A stretch of DNA of 64,000 nt from WHSW01 sp963821345 (GTDB taxonomy: Bacteria; Actinomycetota; Thermoleophilia; Solirubrobacterales; 70-9), in NCBI GenBank assembly GCA_963821345.1, contig CAWGDM010000012.1:434001-498000 (forward strand), written 5' to 3'. Both the position numbers and the translations under genes were made by a program. Under the pieces are notes generated by a model. The model saw only the letters and a list, made by a program, of their open reading frames with translations. It was not told the DNA's origin and searched no databases. Positions 42,105 through 51,937 of the stretch are shown here, in pieces; the stretch's first letter is position 1; each line of letters starts with the position of its first letter.

Positions 42105-45100
42105 ATGGAGTTTCAGATCCTCGGCCCGCTCGAGGTGCGTCGTGAAAAGGCCCTGGTGGCCTTGGGTGCCGCGAAGGAGCGGGCTTTGCTCGGGATCCTG
42201 CTCGTGCACGCAAACGAGCTCGTCTCCAGCGACCGGCTGATCGACGAGCTGTGGCCAGCGCCACCCCAGACTGCCGCGAATGCCCTTCAGGTGTACGTGG
42301 GAAAGCTGCGCAAGGCGCTCGAGCCCGGGCGCGCCCGCGGAGCTCCTAGCGAGCTCGTCGTCACTCGATCGCCCGGATACATGCTGCGGGTCCAGCCTGA
42401 TGAGCTTGACGCTGACCGCTTCGAGCGCCTCGTGATCGAGGGCAGGACCGCGCGCGAGGCGAACGACCACACGAAGGCCGGGGCGAGACTCCGTGAGGCG
42501 CTCGAGTTGTGGCGGGGCCCCGCGTTGGTCGACTTCACCTATGACCCCTTCGCCCAGGCCGAGATCGCCCGGCTCGAGGAGCTGCGGCTTGAGGCCCTCG
42601 AGGAGCGGATCGACGCGGACCTCATCCTCGGCACCGCCGCCGACCTGGTCGGCGAGCTCGGAGTTCTGGTCAGAGAGAACCCCTTGCGCGAGCGCCTGCG
42701 TGGTCAGCTCATGCTCGCTTTCTACCGCTCCGGCCGCCAGGCCGAAGCCCTCGACGTCTACCGGCAGACCCGCGAGGTCCTCGATGAGCAACTCGGACTC
42801 GTCCCAAGTCCTTCGCTCGAACGCCTGCAGGCTGCCATCCTTCACCAGGAGCCGGCCCTGCTCTCCGTCCACGGTGCCCCGCCCGCGGGAACCACCAGCG
42901 GGGTCTCCGAGGCGCGCAAGACAGTGACCGTGCTGAGCGCCCGCCGGCCCGCCGTTCGGGGAGTTGACCCCGAAGCGCTGAGCGCCCAGGCGGATCGATG
43001 GACCGCAGAGGCTGCACGAATCGTGGCGAGCTATGGCGGAACGATCACGGGGACGGTAGGGCAGACCGTCGTCGCCGTTTTCGGGGTCCCGCGCGTCCAT
43101 GAGGATGATGCGTTTCGGGCAGTGTCGGCGGCACTCGCGCTTCGTGACACCACGACCAGGAACGCGGGTGCTGCGCTCGCCGGCCTCGGTGTCGCGAGCG
43201 GCGAGGTCCTCGCCAGTGGCTCCACCGCCGGACCGGTGTCGGTCGTCGGCGAGCCGATCAGCGCGGCGGCCGAGCTCGGGGACGCCGCGGCCCCCGGCGA
43301 GATCCTTCTCGACGAGGAGACCACACGCCTCCTGGGCGACCGCGCCAGCGCTGAGTCGGTGCCAACCAGCACCGGCCCGGCCTGGGCCCTGCGCGAGGTC
43401 GCACGCGAGCGGCCGGCAGTCGGGTCGTTGAGGACCCCGTTCGTCGGCCGCGAGGCCGAGGTCGCACGGGTTCGACAGGCCTTCCAGCAAACGACTCGCG
43501 AGCGCAGGTTGCACGTTCTGACGATCCTCGGAACGGCCGGAATCGGAAAGTCGAGGCTGGCGCAAGAACTCGCGTCATTCGCCGCCGAGGACGCCACGGT
43601 CCTCGTCGGGAGGTGCGTGCCATATGGCGAGGGGATCACGTTCTGGCCCCTGCGCGAGATAGTTCGTGCACTGAAGGTGGACGGGCCCCATGCGGCGCTC
43701 GGTCCGAGTGAGCACGAGGCCCGAGCGCTCGTCGACGACTTGGAGCAGGCGATCGGCGACGCCGCGACGTCCGGCGATCGCGAAGAGATCTTCTGGGCCA
43801 CTCGAAGCCTCGTCGAGGCGCTGGCGCGGGAGCGGCCCGTGGTCGTCTTCTTCGAGGACCTCCACTGGGGCGAGCGCACCTTCATCGACCTCGTCGAGTA
43901 CGTGGCAGAACGGGTGCAGGAGGCACCGGTCCTGTTCGTCTGCATCGCTCGACCCGAGCTCCTCGAGGAGCGCCCTTGGTGGGCAGACGAGACGGAGAAC
44001 GCGAGCTCCTTGATGCTCGAGCGCCTGCCGGACCGTGACGGCGAGGCGCTGATCGCAAACCTCGCACGGCATCTGGACCCCGACACGATGGCGCGGGTGC
44101 TCGAAACGGCCGACGGAAACCCGCTGTTCATCGAGCAACTCGTCGCGATGCTCTCCGAGCGCGGGGCGCAGGAGGAGGCGCTCGAGATCCCGGCGACGAT
44201 TTCCGCGTTGCTCTCGGCGCGCCTTGATCGTCTCGGCCCGGGTGGGCGAGCCGTGATCAGCCGTGCAGCTGTGATCGGCAAGGAGTTCAGCACCGAAGCC
44301 ACTCTCGAGCTGCTACCTGCGGACGCCCGCTCGTTCGTCGGCCGCCACATCGAGACCCTCGTTCGTAGAGACTTGGTCGGGCCCGCCTCATCCTCGGGAC
44401 CGGGCGAGCAATTTCGTTTCCGGCACATCCTGATCCAGCAGGTCGCCTACGCCACGACGCCCAAACGCTTGCGGGCGGAGCTCCATGAGCGGCTTGCGAC
44501 GTGGCTGGCCGACCCGGCACGCCGCGCGGTGGCGCAGCACTCGGAGATCGTCGGCTACCACCTCGAGCAGGCGTTTAGCTACCGGGCAGAGCTCGGCCCG
44601 GTCGGCGAGCAGGAGCTCGACCTCGCCCGGCGTGCCCGCGACCATCTCACCGCAGGGGGCGAGCGTGCCTTCAAGCGAGGAGACATGCCCGCGACGGCAA
44701 ACCTGCTCGGCCGCGCCGCCTCGCTGCCCCCCGCGAACGAGGAGGGCGGCTTCAGGGCGCTCCCGGAACTGGGGTTCGCTCTGTTCGAGATCGGCGAGGT
44801 CGATCAGGCGAGTGCCGTGCTCGCCGACGGGCGGGCAAGAGCACGGGCGGCCGAGGAGCAGCATCTGGAATGGCGCGTCGCGGTCACCCGGGCGCGCGTC
44901 GAGATGTACCGGGACCCCGAAGGCATCGACCTCGAGGCGCTCGCCGCTGAAACGGAGGCCGCGATCGAGGTCCTCGCCGAGCACGGCGACGAGGCAGGAC
45001 TTGCCAGAGCCTGGATGGTCCTGTCGGACCTGCACTGGAGCAAGGGTCGGCTCAGCGAGACGAGCGAGGCCGCAAGCCGCGCGGCGGAGCTCGCGCGGCG

Positions 45101-45866
45101 CACCGGGAACCGCCGTGAGGTCGGCTGGTCGCTCGGGCAGCTCGCCCTCTGCGCGATTCACGGCCCGATGGCGGTCGCAGATGGGCTCACCTGGCTCGGC
45201 CAGTTGCTTGCGGCAGAGCCCGAGAACCGCACCTTGGACGCGAACCTATCGGGGTTCGTGACCCTGCTCGAAGCCATGAGTGGCCGTTTCGAGGACGCGC
45301 GGCGTCACATCAAGGAGAGCCGGGCGCTGGCGCGTGACCTCGGCCTGATGTGGCAGGGAGCCGTGCAGTTCCTGCTCAGCGGTTACATCGAGCTGTTGGC
45401 CGGCGACCCTGTCTCCGCCGAGCGGGAGATGCGGGCCGCGGGAGAGGCATTCCGCGAAATCGGGGAGGGGTGGTTCCTATCGACCGTTGCGGTCGACCTT
45501 CCTCGTGCCGTCTACGAGCAGGGTCGTTACGACGACGCGTTTGCGCTGCTCGATGCGATCGATCAGATGCCGGCCCCGACCGACCGCGAATGGCAGATCA
45601 AGCGCACCGGCATTCCCGCGCGGCTGCTCGCGAGACACGGGCGGCTTGCGGAGGCGGAGAAGCTGGCCAGGGAAGGGGTGGCCCTGGCTGCCGACAGCGA
45701 GTTCGTCCTCCTGCACGCGGATGTGCTGCTAGATCTGTCGGAGGTCCTCAGTCTGGCCGGCCGAGGAGAGGAAGCGACCGCGACCGCCGCCGAGGCCATG
45801 CACCTCTACGAGCGGAAGGGGAACGTGGCTTCAGCGAGGAAGGCGCAGGGGGCCGCGGGACGCTAG
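42105..45866 (+). CDS. SARP regulator with degenerate cyclase domain, ATPase and TPRs
   Basis: 1253 residues; start set by GGGGAG just upstream of MEFQILGPLEV. Order: winged helix (1-95), BTAD (98-243), class III cyclase-like domain (about 265-425), STAND/AAA ATPase with Walker A GTAGIGKSR (about 472) and Walker B VVVFFEDLHWG (about 582), helical TPR-like tail. In active cyclases the first strand is LFADV/LFTDI with a metal Asp; here it is TVTVLSARRPA with no Asp, so the domain is probably a dead, nucleotide-sensing or dimerising relic. Likely an ATP-responsive transcriptional activator; targets unknown. Confidence 0.87.
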   Translation: MEFQILGPLEVRREKALVALGAAKERALLGILLVHANELVSSDRLIDELWPAPPQTAANALQVYVGKLRKALEPGRARGAPSELVVTRSPGYMLRVQPDELDADRFERLVIEGRTAREANDHTKAGARLREALELWRGPALVDFTYDPFAQAEIARLEELRLEALEERIDADLILGTAADLVGELGVLVRENPLRERLRGQLMLAFYRSGRQAEALDVYRQTREVLDEQLGLVPSPSLERLQAAILHQEPALLSVHGAPPAGTTSGVSEARKTVTVLSARRPAVRGVDPEALSAQADRWTAEAARIVASYGGTITGTVGQTVVAVFGVPRVHEDDAFRAVSAALALRDTTTRNAGAALAGLGVASGEVLASGSTAGPVSVVGEPISAAAELGDAAAPGEILLDEETTRLLGDRASAESVPTSTGPAWALREVARERPAVGSLRTPFVGREAEVARVRQAFQQTTRERRLHVLTILGTAGIGKSRLAQELASFAAEDATVLVGRCVPYGEGITFWPLREIVRALKVDGPHAALGPSEHEARALVDDLEQAIGDAATSGDREEIFWATRSLVEALARERPVVVFFEDLHWGERTFIDLVEYVAERVQEAPVLFVCIARPELLEERPWWADETENASSLMLERLPDRDGEALIANLARHLDPDTMARVLETADGNPLFIEQLVAMLSERGAQEEALEIPATISALLSARLDRLGPGGRAVISRAAVIGKEFSTEATLELLPADARSFVGRHIETLVRRDLVGPASSSGPGEQFRFRHILIQQVAYATTPKRLRAELHERLATWLADPARRAVAQHSEIVGYHLEQAFSYRAELGPVGEQELDLARRARDHLTAGGERAFKRGDMPATANLLGRAASLPPANEEGGFRALPELGFALFEIGEVDQASAVLADGRARARAAEEQHLEWRVAVTRARVEMYRDPEGIDLEALAAETEAAIEVLAEHGDEAGLARAWMVLSDLHWSKGRLSETSEAASRAAELARRTGNRREVGWSLGQLALCAIHGPMAVADGLTWLGQLLAAEPENRTLDANLSGFVTLLEAMSGRFEDARRHIKESRALARDLGLMWQGAVQFLLSGYIELLAGDPVSAEREMRAAGEAFREIGEGWFLSTVAVDLPRAVYEQGRYDDAFALLDAIDQMPAPTDREWQIKRTGIPARLLARHGRLAEAEKLAREGVALAADSEFVLLHADVLLDLSEVLSLAGRGEEATATAAEAMHLYERKGNVASARKAQGAAGR

Positions 45867-45894
45867 ACGCGGTCTGCGAGTACCGAGGACGGTG

Positions 45895-46575
45895 ATGATG
45901 GCCACCTACGTGTTGATCCACGGCGCCGGCGACAGCGCCTTCCACTGGCACCTGCTGGCTCCTGAGCTGCGCGGGCGAGGCCACGAGGTGGTGGCGATGG
46001 ATCTGCCTTGCGACGACGAGTCCGCCGGGCTCACGGAGTACACCGACACCGTCGTCGAAGCGATCGGCGATCACACCGAGCTCGTCCTCGTGGCGCAGTC
46101 ATTCGGCGCGTTCACCGCACCGCTCGTCTGCAAACGGATGCCCGTCGAGCTGATGGTGCTCGTCGCGGGGATGGTGCCAATGCCTGGGGAGCGGGGCGAG
46201 GACTGGTTCGCCAACACCGGTTACGAGCAGGCGGACCCCGAGCCGCTTGCGCACGACGAGAGCGAGATCGCCGTCTTCTACCACGACCTGCCGTCGGAGC
46301 TCGCGGCCGAGGCCTTGCGCCGAGGACGCGACCAGGCGGAAACCCCGGGCCTGGAGCCGTGGCCGCTGGACGTCTGGCCCGACGTGCCGACCAGGTATCT
46401 GCTGTGTCGGGATGACCGCTTCTTCCCGGCCGAGTGGATGCGCGGCGTCGTCCGTGAGCGGCTCGGCATCACCCCCGACGAGATCGATGGCGGCCACTGC
46501 CCCGCCCTCAGTCGCTCACGGGAGCTGGCCGAGCGTCTGGAGGCATACCGGGCCGAACGGGAGACTTCCGCTTAG
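45895..46575 (+). CDS. Alpha/beta hydrolase (salicylate-esterase/EstC-like)
   Basis: About 226 residues. LIHGAGDSAFHWHLL (oxyanion strand), nucleophile elbow VAQSFGAF (Ser about 65) and a late DGGHCPALS with the catalytic His. The GAGG ribosome site best suits the ATG at 45895 (45898 also possible). The family includes small plant-type methylesterases and hydroxynitrile lyases; substrate not predictable. Confidence 0.85.
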   Translation: MMATYVLIHGAGDSAFHWHLLAPELRGRGHEVVAMDLPCDDESAGLTEYTDTVVEAIGDHTELVLVAQSFGAFTAPLVCKRMPVELMVLVAGMVPMPGERGEDWFANTGYEQADPEPLAHDESEIAVFYHDLPSELAAEALRRGRDQAETPGLEPWPLDVWPDVPTRYLLCRDDRFFPAEWMRGVVRERLGITPDEIDGGHCPALSRSRELAERLEAYRAERETSA

Positions 46576-46650
46576 GACCGTAAGCGGTAGCGCCGCTGGA
46601 GTCAGCGCCTAGCATCCCATGCGGAACTGCGCCTTGGCGGCCAGCGCACG

Positions 46651-47511
46651 ATGACAATCGCCGAAGTAAACGGAGCCCAGCTTCACTACGAGCGAAGCGG
46701 CGCCGGCGAGCCGCTGGTGCTCGTGCACGGATCGTGGGTGGACTGCCGCGTCTGGGACGACGTCGCTCCTCTACTGCGTGGCTCCTTCGAGGTCGTCGTC
46801 TATGACCGCCGCGGGCACAGCCTCAGCACCTGCCCGCCGGGGCAAGGAAGCGTCCACGACGATGTCGATGACTTGGCGGCCCTGATCGACCTGCTCGGCG
46901 CCGGGCCCGCCCACGTCGCGGGCGCCTCCTTCGGGGGCTCGATCGCCCTCCGCCTGGCGGCCGGCCAGCCCGATGCGCTGCTCAGCATCGCGGTCCACGA
47001 ACCACCACTGTTCGACCTGCTCGATGACCGGGCCGTCGAACCATCCGAGCTGACCGAGCTGACCGAGCTGCGCGCCCAGCTCAGCTCGGTCGCAGCCCGG
47101 CTCGAGGCCGGCGATCTCGAGGGCGGGGCTCGGCTGTACTTCGACCGGGTCGCCCAACCGCCGGGCGGCTGGGCCGGGTTGGACCCCACGCCCCGGCGCG
47201 CCCTGGTCGAAGCCGCGCCCACCTATCTCGACCAGTGCCGCGACCCGGACGCGCTGGGCATCGACCTCGCCCAACTCGCCGCCTTCGAGGGTCCGGCCCT
47301 CGTCACCCACGGGGACCGTCGTCCGCCGTTCTTCAGGCGGATGGCCGAAATGGTGTCCGCGGCGTTGCCGGGGGCAAGGAGCGAGCTGATCCCCGGCACG
47401 GCGCACGACCCGCAGGTGACTCACCCCGACGCATACACCCGGGCGATCGAAGAGTTCGCGTCCCGACGCGCGGCCGATCTGAGCCCGATGCCCGCCAACC
47501 GACAGCCGTGA
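46651..47511 (+). CDS. Alpha/beta hydrolase
   Basis: 286 residues. LVHGSWVDCRVWDDV near residue 24, nucleophile motif GASFGGS (Ser about 95), an Asp candidate in VTHGDRRPPFF and the catalytic His in GTAHDPQVTHPD. A cap domain lies between (about 120-200). The stop overlaps the next start (ATGA), so it is translated with the methyltransferase. Possibly a thioesterase or esterase feeding that pathway, which is inference. Confidence 0.85.
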   Translation: MTIAEVNGAQLHYERSGAGEPLVLVHGSWVDCRVWDDVAPLLRGSFEVVVYDRRGHSLSTCPPGQGSVHDDVDDLAALIDLLGAGPAHVAGASFGGSIALRLAAGQPDALLSIAVHEPPLFDLLDDRAVEPSELTELTELRAQLSSVAARLEAGDLEGGARLYFDRVAQPPGGWAGLDPTPRRALVEAAPTYLDQCRDPDALGIDLAQLAAFEGPALVTHGDRRPPFFRRMAEMVSAALPGARSELIPGTAHDPQVTHPDAYTRAIEEFASRRAADLSPMPANRQP

Positions 47512-48257
47512 TGGAAGCGGGCGGACAGGGCTCGGGTCCGGCGGGCGCTCGCAAGGAGCAGGCGCTCGAGCTTTTCGCGGGCCTGCCGCGTCGCTACGAC
47601 GCGGCGGGGGCCGTGCTCAGCTTCGGCCAGGATCCTCGCTGGCGGAGGGCGATGGTCGCCCGAGCCAACGCGGGACCGCAAGACCGCGTGCTCGATGTCG
47701 CCACCGGAACCGGCCTGGTTGCCGAGGCCCTCGTGCGCCGCTACGGGTGTCGGGTCGTAGGGCTCGACCAGAGCCCCGAAATGCTCGCTCAGGCGACGGC
47801 GAGGCTGCGCGCGAGCCGCGAGCTCGGATCGCGCATTGAGCTGGTTCGCGGTGAAGCCGAATCGCTGCCGTTTGCGGATCGCGAGTTCGACCATCTCACG
47901 TTCACCTATCTGCTCCGCTACGTCGACGATCCGGCGGCGACGCTACGTGAGCTCGCCCGTGTGGTCAAGCCCGGCGGCCGTATGGCCTCGCTCGAGTTCA
48001 TGCTGCCGCCGAACCCCGCGGCGCGCGCCCTGTGGCACCTCTACGTCGGGCTCGGGCTGCCGGTCCTCGGCCGTCTGATCTCACGGGATTGGTATGAGGT
48101 CGGCCGCTTCCTGGGCCCGAGCATCACAACCTTTTATCGACGACTGCCGCTCCCACGGCAGCTGGAGCTCTGGCGAGAGGCGGGATTCGCTTCGGCGGCG
48201 GCGAAGGTGATGAGCCTGGGTGGTGGGGTCGTGATCTGGGGGACGCGCGATGGTTGA
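47511..48257 (+). CDS. UbiE/MenG-like SAM-dependent methyltransferase
   Basis: 248 residues. The N-terminal FAGLPRRYDAAGAVLSFGQDPRWRR matches ubiE proteins over about 23-47, motif I is VLDVATGTGLVAEAL (about 59-73), then VVGLDQSPEML, and the post-motif LARVVKPGGRMASLEF. It resembles demethylmenaquinone methyltransferase, but lacks the well-known WRW-type ending, so another quinone or isoprenoid substrate is possible. Overlaps the UbiA-like membrane gene by eight bases. Confidence 0.85.
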   Translation: MEAGGQGSGPAGARKEQALELFAGLPRRYDAAGAVLSFGQDPRWRRAMVARANAGPQDRVLDVATGTGLVAEALVRRYGCRVVGLDQSPEMLAQATARLRASRELGSRIELVRGEAESLPFADREFDHLTFTYLLRYVDDPAATLRELARVVKPGGRMASLEFMLPPNPAARALWHLYVGLGLPVLGRLISRDWYEVGRFLGPSITTFYRRLPLPRQLELWREAGFASAAAKVMSLGGGVVIWGTRDG

Positions 48258-49026
48258 CCCCGGCGCGCAGACGGCGAACCCGGATGCGCGGCTCGATCGC
48301 CCCGCCTTCTACGCGCTGCGCGCCGGCGGTTGGCGCGACCTCGTCACCCTGCTGCATCCGCCGTACACCGCCTGGCATCTGTCCTACGTCGCGCTAGGCG
48401 CGGCCGCGGCACCGGCGATTCATCTCGATCGATTGTCGGCCACACTTGCCGCCTTCTTCCTCGCGGTCGGCGTGGCCGCCCACGCCCTGGACGAGATCAA
48501 TGGGCGCCCGTTGCGGACTCGGCTCTCCGATCGCTCGCTGGTCGCGCTCGCCGCGATCTCGCTCGCCGGCGCGATCGCGATCGGGATCGCCGGTGTGGTC
48601 ATCCTCTCACCGACGCTGGCGCCGTTCGTCGTCGTCGGTGGCTTCCTCGTGGTCGCCTACAACCTTGAACTGGCCGGCGGTCGTTTTCACACGGACTTCT
48701 GGTTCGCCGCCGCGTGGGGCGCCTTCCCCGCCCTGACCTCGTGGTGGGTCAACACGCTCGAGCTCGAGCACCCCGATGAGCTGGTGGCGGGGCTACTGGT
48801 GGCGACGGGGTGCTTCGGCCTCAGCGTGGCGCAGCGGCGCCTGTCGTCGCCGGTCCGTGAGCTGCGCCGCAGAACCGCGTCGGTCGAAGGCGAGCAGCTT
48901 CTAGCCGACGGCACCAACATCCCGCTGTCGGTCGAGCGGCTCGCGCGGCCGCTCGACGGAACCCTGCGGGCGCTGTCCTGGGCAATCACCGCGCTCGCGG
49001 TCGGCCTGGTCGCGGTGAGGCTCTGA
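48250..49026 (+). CDS. UbiA-like polytopic membrane protein
   Basis: 258 residues with about seven hydrophobic helices. After the second helix comes HALDEINGRPLRTRLSD, reminiscent of the Asp-rich loop of UbiA prenyltransferases but not the full N-D-x-x-D form, and no second Asp motif is evident. Co-translated with the UbiE-like gene; the pair suggests prenyl-lipid or quinone modification. It overlaps the convergent gene behind it by 41 bases. Confidence 0.65.
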   Translation: MVDPGAQTANPDARLDRPAFYALRAGGWRDLVTLLHPPYTAWHLSYVALGAAAAPAIHLDRLSATLAAFFLAVGVAAHALDEINGRPLRTRLSDRSLVALAAISLAGAIAIGIAGVVILSPTLAPFVVVGGFLVVAYNLELAGGRFHTDFWFAAAWGAFPALTSWWVNTLELEHPDELVAGLLVATGCFGLSVAQRRLSSPVRELRRRTASVEGEQLLADGTNIPLSVERLARPLDGTLRALSWAITALAVGLVAVRL

Positions 49027-49597
49027 CCGATCCGACGTCGGTCGTCCGCCCCGGCGCCGCTGCGCGCTCGGCCCTGCGCACCGCCGCGCTCAGCACCTCG
49101 CCGCCGATCAGGCGCTGAAACCGGCCGACGCTGGCCCATAGCAACCGCGTCCGCACCCTCGCGGCGCGATCGACCGGCTCGATTCGCGCCTCGCTGACGA
49201 TCGCCGACCCGGCTTCGTCGGGCTCGACCCAGTGCGCGAGCGCGACCCGGACCGTGCCCGGCCGATCCCAGGCATCGAACGCGTCGGGCCCCTCGAGCCG
49301 GGGATAGTCGCGGCGAATCGACCAGATCACCCCGCAGAGGCCGGAGACCGACCAGCCATCCTCCTCGGCGAGGACGATGAACGGGTAGCGGCGAAGGACG
49401 TCTCGGTACGGGAGTTCGGCCGGCGTCCCCGGGATCCGCCAGCGCAGCACCCTGCCAAAGGCCGGCGCGTCGGCGACGCGGACCGATTCGGCCGCATGCC
49501 AGAGCTCGTCCGGAGTAACGCGGGCCGGGCGGCGATGGCGGGTCCGCACCTGCGGGTGGGCCAGCCAGCGGTCGAGTTCGATGTCGTCCACTACCAC
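48986..49597 (-). CDS. Conserved hypothetical protein, SRPBCC-like
   Basis: 203 residues, soluble. DELWHAAESVRVADAPAFGRVLRWR and the beta-rich middle (FIVLAEEDGWSVSGL, TVRVALAHWVEP, IVSEARIEPVD) fit the polyketide-cyclase/START fold used for lipid or hydrophobic ligands. The last 25 residues are Arg/Pro-rich and overlap the 3' end of the convergent membrane gene by 41 bases, so the natural end might be shorter. No function recognised. Confidence 0.65.
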   Translation of the reverse strand: MVVDDIELDRWLAHPQVRTRHRRPARVTPDELWHAAESVRVADAPAFGRVLRWRIPGTPAELPYRDVLRRYPFIVLAEEDGWSVSGLCGVIWSIRRDYPRLEGPDAFDAWDRPGTVRVALAHWVEPDEAGSAIVSEARIEPVDRAARVRTRLLWASVGRFQRLIGGEVLSAAVRRAERAAAPGRTTDVGSVRASPRPGRPRAR

Positions 49598-49657
49598 CTT
49601 TGTACTCCGGAGCGCACGCGACCAATGAATCAGCGGTGCCTTGCCTCTCCGGGCCTC

Positions 49658-50416
49658 TTACGCGAAACCGCGGGCTGCCCAGGCCCGGGCGGTGACCACG
49701 AACGGGGGCGACGGCAGCATCTCCCGACACAGCTCGCTCAGTCGGCCCTGGCGCTCGGCGTCCAGACCGGCAGCAAAGCTGCCGGCTGGACCGACGCCGA
49801 GCAGGAACGGTTCCCACCAGTCGTCGAAGTTCGGATGCTCGACCTCGATCCAAAGGCTGCTCTCCTCGACCTCATCGAGTCCGGACTCTTTGAAGAGCTT
49901 CGCGAGCTGGCCCTGGCGGGCGCCGGCGAGCTGCGACTCGTCCCGAACGTCGGGATCGAGCTTTCGCGCCGCGTCCCAAAACACGCTTAGCGGCCCGTGG
50001 CCGCCGCCGTGATCCCAGACGCACGCCGCGACGACGCCCCTCGCGCGCGTAACGCGCGCCATCTCGCGCAGCCCAGCCGTTGGGTCGGCCATGAAGTGGA
50101 CGACGAGCTCCGCCAGCGCGGCGTCGAACTCCCGGTCATCGAACGGCAGCCGCTCGGCCGCGGCGCATTCGACCGTCGCGCCGGGGTGACGGTCGCGAGC
50201 GGCGGCCACGAATGACGCCGAGGGATCGACCGCCGTGACCGCCTCTGCGCCGAGCAGCTCGGCGAGGACGGTCGTCAGCGCGCCCGGACCGCAACCGACG
50301 TCGAGCACGCGCTGACCGGGAACAATGTCGGCGAAGTCGGCGAATTTCGGTGCGAGCGGCGCTGAATACCTACCCATGAACCGGTCGTACGCCTCAGGGC
50401 CGGCGGCAAAGCTCAC
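49658..50416 (-). CDS. Class I SAM-dependent methyltransferase
   Basis: 252 residues. Motif I VLDVGCGPGALTTVLAE (about 37-53), the acidic AVDPSASFV, AAERLPFDDREFDAALAELVVHF motif II and MARVTRARGVVAACVWD. The MSFAAGPEAYDRFMGRYS beginning is characteristic of Methyltransf_11/25 proteins of unknown small-molecule substrate. It faces the SRPBCC-like gene on the same strand, 60 bases ahead. Confidence 0.85.
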   Translation of the reverse strand: MSFAAGPEAYDRFMGRYSAPLAPKFADFADIVPGQRVLDVGCGPGALTTVLAELLGAEAVTAVDPSASFVAAARDRHPGATVECAAAERLPFDDREFDAALAELVVHFMADPTAGLREMARVTRARGVVAACVWDHGGGHGPLSVFWDAARKLDPDVRDESQLAGARQGQLAKLFKESGLDEVEESSLWIEVEHPNFDDWWEPFLLGVGPAGSFAAGLDAERQGRLSELCREMLPSPPFVVTARAWAARGFA

Positions 50417-50733
50417 AAGCCGAAATCTAACCGGGGCTCAGGGATGGGAGCCCCGTCCGCGGCCGCTACCCCCTTGCGCGATGAGCAAGCGCCGGCCCCG
50501 CCGTGCCGGCCGGTCTTTTGGCGTCCATGTGGCAAAAACGAGCGCCGGCGGGCGTTGATAGATCAGGCGGGAACGCGCCCCAACACAGCAGCCGGTGTTG
50601 CACGGAGGCACCGGCCCGGGCGCGTACCTGTCGGGAGACGGATCTTGTGCCCCCCAGGTTCGGTCCGTCTCCCTGTCGATTTCCGGTGCGCGCCGAATTT
50701 CGCGGTTGCAGCGCCCCACGTACGATCCTGGAA
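50417..50733. other. 317-base gap with one strong hairpin, no convincing gene
   Basis: Holds a 7-bp stem GGGGCTC/GAGCCCC (50434-50440 with 50449-50455) close to the methyltransferase start, and a very basic 25-codon open frame at 50481-50558 (MSKRRPRRAGRSFG...), which I cannot support as a gene. The right side should contain the promoter of the oxidase gene at 50734. Confidence 0.4.
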
Positions 50734-51898
50734 ATGCCCCGCTCGGTCTCACCGCTTCCAGACTCCGCCGACGTGGTCATCCTCGGTGGCGGCGTGATCG
50801 GCACCAGCGCCGCCTTCCACCTGGCCGAGGCGGGCGTCGACGTCGCGCTCGTCGAGCGGGCGCAACTCGGGAGCGGCTCCACGTCCCGAGCGGCCGGCGG
50901 TGTGCGCACCCAGTTCTCTGACGCGCTGAACGTCGAGATTGCCAAGCGCAGCCTGCATGCGTTCCGCAACTTTGGCCGGCGGCCCGGGTGGGAGATCGAC
51001 CTCAAGCAGGTCGGGTACCTGTTTGTCCTCAGCCGTGCGCCCGATGTCGAGAAGTTCGAGCGCAGCGTCGCGCTTCAGAACGAATACGGACTGGCTTCCC
51101 GGATGCTTACGGCCAGCGAAGCTCGCAAGCTATGCCCACTGGTGCAGGGGGACGACATCCTCGCTGGCGCGTTCTCACCCGGCGACGGCCACGCAACCCC
51201 CGAGGGCGTGGTCCAGGGATACGCGTTCGCCGCCCGTGCCCACGGCGCCGAGATCCGCGTCAACTGCGAGGTACTCGACATCAACGATCAGCGGCGCCGA
51301 GATCACCGAGGTCGTCACTGACCACGGCTCGATCCGGACGAGCACCGTGATCTGCGCCGCCGGCGCCTGGTCGCGAAGCTGCGGCGCTCTGGTCGGCTTG
51401 GATCTGCCGGTCACGCCGTTGCGGCGCCAGATCCTGTTCACCGAGGCGATCGACGGACTCCCCGCCCAGATCCCCATGACGATCGACTTCGAGTCGAGCT
51501 TCTACTTTCACCGCGAGGGCCCCGGCCTGTTGATGGGGATGTCCGATCCGCATGAGAAGCCGGGCTTCAGCGTCGAGACAACCGACGACTGGATCCCTGG
51601 CCTGATGGAGGTGGTCCGGCGGCGGGCGCCTCGGATCGCCGACGCCGGTATCCGCGGCGGGTGGGCCGGGCTCTACGAGATGACGCCAGACCACAACGCG
51701 ATCATCGGGGAGGCGACGGGCGTCTCGCGCTTCCTCTACGCGACCGGGTTCTCCGGACACGGATTCCTCCAGGGCCCCGCCGTCGGCGAGATCCTCCGCG
51801 ACCTGGTCTTGCGTCGCCCGCCGTTCGTCGACATAGAACCGTTGAGCCTGGAGCGTTTCGACACGTCCGCCCTTCGCCCCGAGTACAACGTTGTATAA
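50734..51898 (+). pseudogene. FAD-dependent DAO-family oxidase (sarcosine/pipecolate oxidase-like), frameshifted
   Basis: Reads well in two frames. Frame 1 (50734 to about 51287): VVILGGGVIGTSAAFHLAEAG FAD motif and GSTSRAAGGVRTQFSD. Frame 3 (about 51290-51898): SGAEITEVVTDHG, VICAAGAWS, GGWAGLYEMTPDHNAIIG and FSGHGFLQGPAVGEI, the C-terminal of monomeric sarcosine/pipecolate/D-amino-acid oxidases. One surplus base in AACGATCAGC near 51287 (GTC would restore Asn-Val-Ser-Gly) causes the break; after it frame 1 stops at about 51321. Position before an ALDH7 gene suggests pipecolate or N-methyl amino-acid oxidation. Real decay or read error cannot be separated here. Confidence 0.8.
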
Positions 51899-51937
51899 GC
51901 GATCTTCATCTTCCGCCCAGAACTGACGGAGCAACCA

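Noticed and set aside
50481..50558. Basic 25-residue open frame MSKRRPRRAGRSFG...
   Set aside because: Poor ribosome site and no known relative; too short to support.
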